Positions 52,243 through 60,615 of a stretch of DNA of 64,000 nt are shown in pieces. Numbering within the stretch: position 1 is the first letter of the stretch; every line of letters begins with the position of its first letter. Origin of the DNA: Colius striatus. Lineage: Eukaryota > Chordata > Aves > Coliiformes > Coliidae. The position numbers were made by a program, and so were the translations under genes. The notes under the pieces are model-generated. The model made no database searches and was not told the origin of the DNA. It saw only the letters and a list, made by a program, of their open reading frames with translations. The stretch lies in NCBI RefSeq assembly GCF_028858725.1, contig NC_084767.1, positions 33,859,395-33,923,394 on the forward strand. The letters run 5' to 3'.

Positions 52243-52435
52243 CTTTTGTAAATGCTTTTACTATGCATTTTCATTCCTTGATCTTTATTAATTGCATCAG
52301 TCCCATCTGCTTTTGTGGCATACACACCAATAATCTTACTTTCACAGCTTGCTCCAGAAGTGTTGAGACAGTGCAGGACCCAAACTGTAGCCTTAGTACA
52401 AACTAAATCATAAGAATTACAAAACTCTAACAAAG
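52243..52435 (-). pseudogene. KCTD18: KCTD18 exon, intact
   Basis: A 193-nt segment with acceptor TTTTTTCCAAG and donor AAAAG|GTAAGG. After the split Ala codon it reads LLEFCNSYDLVCTKATVWVL, HCLNTSGASCESKIIGVYAT and KADGTDAINKDQG, ending IYKR, with no lesion. This is the conserved region after the BTB domain. Its preservation beside a heavily mutated exon is unexpected. Confidence 0.9.
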
Positions 52436-53392
52436 CTTGGAAAAAACATAAACCAAAAGATACAGAATATTAGTAAGAATACAATATTTTAGTTAAAATA
52501 TTAGAAGTATGTTTAATATTTTATATAGTATCCTATATTGTTACTATCATAATTATTATTAATACCCAATTGATATTATTAAAACAATTACATTTTATTA
52601 ACTGTACTGTTGAACACTTTGAAGTAAATGAAGGATGTTGTTTATCTAGAATAATGTGTGCATTATTTCTTATCTGATGTTAACAGAGCAGAAAGACAAC
52701 AGAAATATTTACAGGCATGACATCACTAATATGAAGAGAAACTGAAAGGACTGTAAATGTTTTATGCTTTTCAAACGAAATGAATATAGAAGAATGTGAA
52801 ATACATGGAACAACAGCTTACTAAGAGAACAGCGAGGACTGTCAGCACTAACAGAGACAGACCTGGTAATACATGTTCAGTTAGAATTAGCTTTTAAGTT
52901 AGAATACTCTAAAATAGAGAAGCCTTAGGATTTTAAATTAAATAGTAATGTTCTTTTATCCTTTCTTGTTCTAAAAACATGGCACTGTACATTGTCTTTC
53001 AAGTTTCAAGATAAATTTGTGAAACTAAAAAAAAAAAAAAAAAAACCAAACATCTTGAAAAGATTAGATCTAATCTCAAGTAAAATTTGGAGCCAAATAA
53101 AGAATTAAATAATGTCATTCCCACCATGCAAGTTTTACAGCAGACATGCATGTAAAACAGAGTCAAATTTAAACTGCTGCTGTATTGCAGTGATAGAAAA
53201 AGCTGACGTCCTTAGCTCCTGTGACCACATTATCAACTCTAGTATATATTAACCTTAAACTCTGAAATTACTGGTGATTTAATGTAGCGATTAAAAAGTA
53301 CTGACTTGCATATACTGTAGTTTTAGTATCTGATGCTAATGGATGGTGTGGATTAGAAAGTACAATTTTAAAAATGTAAGAAACACCAAGAC
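52436..53392. other. Former KCTD18 intron with a long A tract
   Basis: AT-rich. A run of about 19 A residues at 53027-53045 is the only notable feature. No recognisable element ends at it, so it is not clearly a retrotransposon tail. Confidence 0.7.
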
Positions 53393-53609
53393 TCTTTAAA
53401 TTTCTATATTTTACTTCAAAGAATACGTCTCTATTTCATTAGCCAAATGATCAGGCAGACTGGTTGGGTAAGGGATGCCAAAATGATCTGCTGTCTCCTG
53501 CAGTAGAATTCGAATTTGCTCATCTTCAGGAATCTGAACTTATCCATGAAGATAATCCAAAAGATATTTAAACAGGCTTTAGTCTCAGTCAATAAAATTA
53601 TTTCAAATA
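53393..53609 (-). pseudogene. KCTD18: KCTD18 BTB exon, five in-frame stops
   Basis: In the conserved frame it reads FID*D*SLFKYLLDYLHG*, then VQIPEDEQIRILLQETADHF and GIPYPTSLPDHLANEIETYS, then LK*NIEI*R. Stops (plus-strand positions of the reversed codons) are at 53585-53587 (TGA), 53579-53581, 53540-53542, 53411-53413 and 53396-53398 (all TAA). Each falls at a position that is a sense codon in the family. The acceptor side (GGAAGCAG) is weak and upstream residues do not align. Confidence 0.85.
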
Positions 53610-54829
53610 CTGCTTCCAGGAGTGACCAAATCATCAAGTAAAGCCTTTACATAACCTTTTGTACTAGTTTAACTTACTTAAGGGAAGAGTGAATATACTT
53701 TCTCTAGTCTTTCAAAACTGGTATTTTGTTTCCTTAGTATATTTGTTATTTGAAGATAAAATTCTTAGTGCCATAAATATTTCTTTGGAATTTCATTGAA
53801 ATCACTCATCTGCAAAGGACCATGCCAACATACAACTTCAGCTGTACTGTACTCCACCTAAAATGCTAAAATCTAATTCTAGATGCATTTCTAATTCTAA
53901 CTGCAGATACATATTTTCTTCGTATTGCAGATTTTTTTTTTCAATTTTGGATCGAGACAATTTGAAAGAGTTAAAAGTAGCATGAGCTCCAGTACACATC
54001 TAGTCGAACCTTCCCTGAATATTGTTTAAGTTTTACGGTATTTTTGTTTGTTTCTTTTTTCTCTCCTTTGCCTGCTGGGCACAAGGACCACTACAGAAAC
54101 TTTACAAACTGTACACAACTGTATAAAATAGGCTGTTCACTGCAACTAAAGATAGTAGCAAAGCCCTGCCCATTCCACTGTTAAAAGTTTCAAGTATTTT
54201 AAACAGTCAGAAGTGTACAACAAAGAACTACTATTCTCCCTCCATCATATCTTTAAACTGGACATAATTTGGCAAGATTTTCAGGTCACAAACAAGTGTG
54301 ACATTTGACGCATGAATAGTTTTATTCAAGCACTCGTATCAAGTGACAATCATGAAAAATGCAGTCTCTACTGGGTAACAAAGTATTCTGAAACAACGGT
54401 TAGACACAAATTAAGTGGTCAGTGTGTGTGACCAGAGCACTGGAAGGATGTTGTGGAAAATCTTGCTTTGACTATGCTTTACAGCGCTAAAAAAGCACTG
54501 ATTTTGTACTAATTAAAATTTGGATTATTTAAAATTCGATCTTTAATTAGGGTTGTTTTAAGTAGTTGTTGAAGATGTCACGTCACTGATGCTACATTGC
54601 AATAAATAAAATTACGTGTTCCTGCCTTGAGCTACCCACAGGTTTGGGCACGAAAATATGCCACAAGCAGCAAAATAAAATCTTCAAAACGTTTTGGGTT
54701 TTTAAAGAGCAAGCCCTTTGAGGGTTACCAACTCTCACTACCTCCCTCTCGCCCGGGCACCAGTTGTTTCACCAAAACTAACTGCTGTGCTCGCAGCGTG
54801 CTCTGACAGCCAGGCAGCTGGCTGGCTTC
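53610..54829. other. Region where the first KCTD18 coding exon should lie
   Basis: I searched both strands by eye for the BTB start and found nothing convincing. A stretch near 54,240-54,320, read on the minus strand, has FKD and a following Met at the right spacing but little else in common. The region is AT-rich until the CpG island. Confidence 0.6.
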
Positions 54830-55330
54830 ACAGCCTGCCGGGCGCTCCCTCCTTTCACTCTGGCGCTACGCCGCCAAAAAAAGAAGGAAACCCACCCCCG
54901 GCGCCTCCGACAGGCGGCCCGGGAAGGCGACACAGCTTCTTGCAGGAGGCTGCGAGCGGGGACGTGGCGCTGCCGCCGGCCCGGGCCGGGCCCGGCCCCA
55001 GCCCGCGCTACCTGCATCGGGCCGCCCAGGGACGCCGCGCTGCCTTGCCGGACCTGAGGCGGGCCGCACCGCTAAAGGGCCGCCGCGACTCCTCAAAATG
55101 GCGTCCGGGCAGCAGGGAGGGCTGGGTCCGAGCCGCCCGGGCAGACAGGGGCAGCTCGTGTACTTCGGCGGCCGGCAGTGTTCTCCGGCAACGGCGGCGG
55201 CACCGCCCGGGCTTCCCTACGTTCGGGCGTGGCGGGTCAGCGGCGTGTATGGACCACCACGCTCTGCTGCCTGTTCCTCGTGCTTTGACCGAAGGGGATC
55301 GCTCAGGCTCTCCTTCCATGCTCGTGTCCG
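54830..55330. promoter_or_regulatory. CpG island, probable former KCTD18 promoter
   Basis: About 500 bp of high GC with dense CG dinucleotides (for example GGCGGCCCGGGAAGGCGACA, and CCGGCCCGGGCCGGGCCCGG), in sharp contrast with the AT-rich flanks. It lies just upstream of the minus-strand KCTD18 remnant and 5 kb before the SGO2 start. Long open frames across it in several frames (up to 226 codons) are a by-product of GC content. Confidence 0.75.
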
Positions 55331-56369
55331 CTGAAGTGAGGCTGCTGTGTAAGGAGAAACCTTTCCCGACAATATTTTTTCTTTTTTTTTTTAAATAATA
55401 CGCAACTGTTTATCAAAGTGGGTTTGATTGCACTGTTTTTTCTGTAGGCTCGATGATATTGCAGCTTGAGGTATTCTAACCTGCAGTGCACCTGTGTTTT
55501 ACTTCACAGGAGTCAGAGCCCAGGCTGGGAAACCTCAGACTAAGGTGGAAACCTGTGCAATGGGGCACTTATTTCTTCTGCAGCTGCACTGAGGCAGGTG
55601 CTTTCATAAGGATGATGTGACTGTGGTTTTTGCTCAGTATCTGCTTTGCTTAAAATGGGAGACAAAGGCAGAAGAAATGAGCCTCAGGTCAACCTGTGTT
55701 TTCAGGCCTGCCTTAACGTGTGCTTGTCCCCCTTGAGCAGACCAACTGCTAGCTTGTATGTCAGCGGCAGTCGTGTTTAGTTTTAGCAAATGTATGTGAG
55801 TGCAGGCATCGTAGCTTTCAATTTGCATTCCTGTTGCTTACCTGTGAAATACAGAATATTTTTTCTCCTTCAGACTATTAATGTATTAAAATAGGGGTTA
55901 TTAATTGGGAGTTGGACTAGATGATCTCTAAAGGTCCAACCTCTACCATTCTTTGATTCTATAAAAATAGCTTATATGAATGCAGGCAAGATGCCTCACT
56001 TCATACAGCTATTTCACAGAGACTTGCAAAAAGTGTATCCTATTAAAAGGAATTGCTTATGTCTGACATCTAGTTGCTCACCAAAATGAATGCATAAACA
56101 ATGAAAAGGTGAAAAATTACCATAATGCTTTTGTCTCAGCATCATTATGAAAAAAATTTCCATACACATGAAAAATGTTTCTAAGATACAGCATACTTTA
56201 AAAAAAAAACCTCTTATATGCTTAGTTCCTACTTTGTAAGTGAATAAAGACCTATTTTTGTCACAACATAAAGTAAGAACCTATCCCTATGGATCCAACT
56301 GCCAAATAACTAGTAACTGTGTGCAAAAGTTAACACGGCCAAACTCTAGGTTTCTGTAGACTTTCGTAG
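55331..56369. other. Intergenic, right of the first CpG island
   Basis: It contains T-rich and A-rich tracts and the CR1 tail at 55905-55962. Nothing else is recognised. Confidence 0.75.
55905..55962 (+). mobile_element. CR1 LINE 3' tail scrap
   Basis: GAGTTGGACTAGATGATCTC, then TAAAGGTCCAACCTCTACCA and TTCTTTGATTCTAT. It is the terminal 58 bases of the same subfamily as the 13,050 copy, with a small deletion in the CCCTTCC part. Confidence 0.88.
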
Positions 56370-57474
56370 TGGGTTTGTGTGGCCAGGTTTGGAAGCAGAG
56401 GGACTACAGGAGTGGCTTCTTTAAAAAAAACAAAACAAAACAAAAAACCTGCCAGAAGCTTCCTCTGTAGCCAATAGGGCAGTTTTTAGATGGACCCGCT
56501 GCTGACAAAGGCTGAGCCAATTAGCGATGGAGGTAATGCCTCTGTGATTAAGGTATTGGAGAAGTAGAAATGCAGCAGGGAGTATGTGAAAACATCTCTG
56601 TACACACCAAGGTCAGTGGGGGAGGAGGGTGCTTAGGCCCTGGAAGAAAGACTCCCCTGTTACCTGTGGTGAGGACCGTGGTGAGGTGGCTGTGCCCCTT
56701 CTGTCAATGGAGGGCAATCCACTTGCAGCCCTTGGAGGACCCCACACGGGAGCAGCTAGATGCCTGAAGGAGGCTGTGACACTATGAGAAGCCCGCCCTG
56801 GAGTAAGTTCCTGACAGGACCTGGGAGTCCATGGGGAGAGAGGAGCCCACAACACAGCAGGTTTGCTGTCAGGTTTGACTTGTGATCTTGTGAGGGACTC
56901 AGTCTGGAGCATTCAGTACATCTGAAGGACCATTTTCCTGGCGGATGATACACATTGGGGCAGGGTGTGAGGAGCTGCCCCCGTGAGAGGTCCCACGCTG
57001 GAACAGTTTGTGAAGAACTGTATCCCATGGGAAGGATCCACACTGGAGAAGTTCATGAGGGACTGTATCCTGTGGGGAGGGACCCCTCATTATAGCAGTG
57101 TCAAGTGTGAGAAGTCTCCCTTGAGAGGAAGCAGTGGCAAAGACCATCTATGATGAACTGGCCATAACCCCCATTCCCTGTCCCCCTGTGCTGCTCGGGG
57201 AGAGGAGGGAGAGTCCCAGGAAGAAGGGAGGAGTTGGGGGAGGTATTTTAAGATTCAGTTTTTATTTCTCATTTTCCTACTCTGTTTTGATTAACAAATC
57301 AATTCTCCCCAAGTTGAGTCCATTTGCCCCTTACAGTAATTGCTGAGTGATCTCCCTGTCCTTATGTCAACTAGTAAGTCCTTTGTTTTATTTCTTTTTC
57401 CCCTGTCCAGTTTAGGAGGGGGAGACATAGAATGACTCAGTGGGCGTCTGACACCCAGACAGGGTGAAACCACA
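56370..57474 (+). mobile_element. Solo LTR of an avian endogenous retrovirus (ERVL-like), about 1.1 kb
   Basis: It starts TGGGTTTGTGTGGCCAGGTT and ends near AGGGTGAAACCACA, and includes GGACCCGCTGCTGACAAAGG, CCAATTAGCGATGGAGGTAA and the repeated GGACCCCACACGGGAGCAG-type modules (CCACGCTGGAACAGTT, CCACACTGGAGAAG). The layout matches a widespread bird LTR I recognise from memory, including the terminal GTTTAGGAGGGGGAGACATA. No internal viral genes flank it. Target duplications were not identified, so the ends are approximate. Confidence 0.72.
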
Positions 57475-57537
57475 ACTTCTAAGCCAGTTAGATGTTTAGA
57501 AAATATAGTAGAAGACAACTAAATCCTGTAGGTGTAT

Positions 57538-57911
57538 ATCTAAGTGAAAGAGGATGTGATTTGTACCAGCCAGCTGTTTACTTAGTTTAAGGGTAGCTAC
57601 AGATCAAAGAGTAACTAAAGGTCAAACAGATGGTGTGTTATGTAAACACAAAGAATTTGGTGTTTAAGTTGTTACAAAAATGAAACTTTGAGGGGCTGAA
57701 GTTGGCAAGCTGCTTCCAGTCAGTGTAGAGTAAAAACTGCATGCACAGCATGTGAACAAGATAGAGCAACCAATCAAGCTTTGTGTGATCGTGTTTATGT
57801 GACTAACAATCATATATAGTTAGGCAAATGTAAGCAATAAATGGCATTTGTATCAACCACATTGGTTGCGCTGTGTTGTCCATTTGCGTCCCCAAATCCC
57901 AAATGTTAACA
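57538..57911 (+). mobile_element. Second, shorter solo-LTR-like repeat
   Basis: About 370 bp with a TATATA box (57813-57818), AATAAA 18 bases downstream (57836-57841), a GT-rich stretch (GGTTGCGCTGTGTTGTCCAT) and a 3' end TGTTAACA. These are the U3, R and U5 landmarks of a retroviral LTR. The hexamer GTGTAT occurs just before (57532-57537) and just after (57912-57917) and may be a target-site duplication, although the 5' end then lacks the usual TG. The plus orientation follows from the signal order. Confidence 0.6.
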
Positions 57912-59854
57912 GTGTATTTTAATTGCTGAAGTCTAGTAAAAATCCAGTTATTTAACTGTATGCCCCATGTACAAGAAAAGTAGCTATCTTGTATCTAAAT
58001 ATTTATCTTGGCAAATTATCTCAGTTATAATTACAGTTCCTATTGATTTCCATCTCGTGTCATCCAGGTTTTTTACTCACTCTTCCCTTTAGGAGGTTTG
58101 TTTTTTTTTTTTAACCATATTTAAGGTATTTAAATCTTCAGCCGCAGGTTAACTTGCTGAAAGGTCAAATCAAAGGATACATAACCAATAATTACAGAGC
58201 AGCCACAGTTCCAACTGCATAGCTTGCTTTCTGGTCTGTTACTACATCTATACATGCACACAAAATACCATAGGGAGTTTCAGACCTCAGATTTAATTGT
58301 TCGAAATATTACTGTTAAAGCTTAGTACAGTATGTACTGTTGGTATAGAAGCATGCAGCACAATCATCCTGCACTATCAAACTGTATTTTGAGCTGTCTG
58401 TTCTTAGGAAATTAACTCAGGATTTGTTTTGTTTTGTTTTTCATTAGTTTCCAGTGGAAGCTAGGCTCACACGCTCATCCTCTATATATTTGTGTTTCAA
58501 TTTACTGGTTTCAGTCCAATTTCACACGGGAAGAGGCATTAAGAAAATAATTTTCATTAAGCTTGTACAGGAAAGTGTGTGATGGGAGGAAAATATGTTC
58601 TTCGTACTATAATTTCAGGAAAAACTATAGCATGAGCTGTAGTCTTGTTGGAAATCAGAGAATCCACAGAGTGGGAATCTGTTGTATATAATCTACCTAC
58701 TAGAATTGCTTTAGTCACAGCTCATGCTTTACTAGACTCTACAGGATTAATTTCTCAACCAAGATTTTTCTCAGAGATGTATTTGCAAGTATCCAGTAAG
58801 AAATTCAACATAACACTTCCCACATAGGGTATTTACAGTAGGTCTATCTCTGTGTTTGCTTTGCTCCCTCTCATTTCTATTCAGTTTAAAGACCAGTCAT
58901 AGGATCCCTAATGACTGAAAAACAGAATTCCGCTCTTAATATGTTTATATAGGCTGTGAAACGTTGCAGGGCTCTAAGCTCTGAGCAGCTGGCAATTAAC
59001 TGGAGTTTTTTACATGTGATGTGTTACAGTGTGGGAGTTCTTCTGCTGAGTGTAAAGGAAAACATGACCATAGGTGGAAACAGAATATATAATGTTTTGG
59101 TTTAAATTCATTGCCCTCAGTACTGACAGAAACATTAAATGGAAGCACATTGATGATTGCCCATTCAAGACTAGGGACTGTTGCAAAACTGGAATAAATG
59201 AAAACTCATAATTAGATCTAGAGGAAAACACTTTCAGGAAAGGATAAGGAGGTAAGTTGCATTTGATTTGGTTTCTATTTTTAAGGTGAGGTAAGGTTAT
59301 TTGCTCTTTTATTTGGCCATTTTTACAGTGGCTACATGTTGCCTAGTAACGTGAAATATACCAAAGGTATACAAGGTGTGCTGGATCAAATCTGTTTTGT
59401 AGGGGGATTGCTTAGAAACATAGGATTTTGCAGCTTCGGGGCAAACTGAGAAACTGCCATGTATCATACACTAATTAAGAAAAGACTCTCTAGATGCTGT
59501 TTGTGGCAGATTATGAAAATACTAACTTCATAAAGATCTACTTTAAAATTATGCCACTGGCACTTATTTGAGGAAAAGCATTTTATTAAGCTAAAATAAT
59601 TCCTTTCAATTCCCAGTCCTAATAGTACCTGAACAAAACTAAAAGTAGGCTAGCTCAAATTCTGACCTGGAGACTCCTTCCCTTCCAAGTCCAAGTCCAA
59701 GGCAGCATGCATACTTGCTATCATCTAGTGGGTTTAAATTTATCATTGTTGTTTTCGTAACTGTCTTGACGACAATATAATGATGCCATCCAATGATTTG
59801 ATTATGAATAACTCTTCATACGGTATAAAATGTGGGTGTGCATCAGTGGGTAGC
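57912..59854. other. Intergenic between LTRs and the SGO2 promoter
   Basis: AT-rich unique sequence. Only short homopolymer and TTTTG-type runs (58425-58441) stand out. Confidence 0.75.
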
Positions 59855-60075
59855 GTGAAGGCCGCACACTCCCGCTCTGCTAAGGCCGCAACGCCCTCCT
59901 GTTTACCAGCGCCTGCGCTGACAGCGCCGCTGCCGCGCGCCCCGCCCCGGCCCCGCACGGCTGGGTCCAACGGCAGCCGCCCAACGGCCGCTGGCGGCCC
60001 CTGAGGCGAGGGCGGGGCCTGGCCCGGCCCAGCCCAGCCCGGACCGTGACGACGGGAGAGGGCCTGCGGCGGGAG
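59855..60075 (+). promoter_or_regulatory. SGO2: CpG island, probable SGO2 promoter and 5' untranslated exon
   Basis: A 220-bp GC- and CpG-rich block (for example GCCGCTGCCGCGCGCCCCGC) sits 400 bp before the first SGO2 coding exon. It includes GCGCCTGCGC at 59910-59919, resembling an NRF1 site, and GTGACGACGG near 60045. A possible donor, GTCGAG|GTGTTT near 60088, could end an untranslated first exon. Promoter assignment is by position and composition only. Confidence 0.65.
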
Positions 60076-60473
60076 CAGCTTCGTCGAGGTGTTTTGCTGG
60101 GACACCACTGCCCGTACTTGCGGCACGGTCTGTCTCGCTCTTTCTTTATAGCACGTATAATGCAATTTATTTAAATACTTTCATTTAACATTTACCCTGA
60201 CAAAGCAAAAGCTCGTCAGGTTGTATTGTGAAGTGATAGAAACTTGGGATTTTTCACTTTTAAGTGTTAACTGAGAAAACTTTAGTATTCACGTTTATTA
60301 TTTAAATACTTTCGCACTGTGATAATGTGACATCTCAAGGAACAATTCATTAACCCGTTAGAATCAATTGAACAAATCCCAATAAGAGGTAATAACACTT
60401 AATTTTTAAAAATGTGAAAAAGATGATCTGTCATTTTGGTGTTCCTCTTGACAATGTGCACATGTGTTTAAGG

Positions 60474-60615
60474 ATGGATCAACAAGCAACTGCTAAGTCA
60501 TCTACTATTTTCACTTCGGATGCTGTTAGAGGATCCAGGAGGAGGAGGGATGGAACATTACAAGCTGCAAAATGGAATGCTACTTTAGCATCTAAAATCA
60601 AAGCTAAATTAATAA
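60474..60615 (+). CDS. SGO2: SGO2 coding exon 1
   Basis: The acceptor-like TGTTTAAG ends at 60472, directly before GATGG. The ATG at 60474 was chosen because the segment after the acceptor begins there; an upstream ATG at 60414 would lie in the intron or leader. It reads MDQQATAKSSTIFTSDAVRG, an Arg cluster and NATLASKIKAKLI. The donor is TAA|GTAGGT in phase 1. Confidence 0.85.

Larger units (their letters stand above)
48910..53609 (-). pseudogene. KCTD18: KCTD18-like gene remnant (BTB/POZ family), disrupted in several exons
   Basis: Five exon-like segments on the minus strand match KCTD18 in order: 53393-53609 (second half of BTB), 52243-52435, 51045-51139, about 50535-50626 and 48910-49187. 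Segments two and three are open, phase-compatible and bounded by good splice sites. The others carry stops in the expected frame (five, one and one) and the last also has a one-base frameshift. The exon with the start codon and first half of the BTB was not found between 53,610 and the CpG island. KCTD proteins use the BTB domain to oligomerise and often to bind CUL3. With half of BTB missing and half broken, an intact product is not possible from this locus. The location between SPATS2L and SGO2 is ancestral, so this is a decayed resident gene, not a retrocopy (introns are present). Confidence 0.85.

Noticed and set aside
53985-54015. Minus-strand GGTTCGACTAGATG resembling either a CR1 tail or the start of the KCTD18 BTB domain
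   Set aside because: The resemblance ends after about 15 bases in both cases.
54226-54330. Possible remnant of the first KCTD18 coding exon (minus strand, FKD-Met at the expected spacing)
   Set aside because: Only a handful of residues agree over more than 20 codons and no splice sites fit. A profile search against bird KCTD18 would decide.
54718-55398. 226-codon open frame on the plus strand and several overlapping minus-strand frames
   Set aside because: They lie in a CpG island where stop codons are rare in all frames. The sequences are Arg/Pro/Ala-rich with no domain, splice context or conservation visible.
56570-57147. Several open frames on both strands in this stretch
   Set aside because: They fall wholly in the LTR and reflect its repeated GC-rich modules; LTRs do not code for these.
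59743-60165. 140-codon minus-strand frame and a 74-codon plus-strand frame
   Set aside because: Same reason: GC-rich promoter-like sequence, composition-driven openness, no family resemblance.
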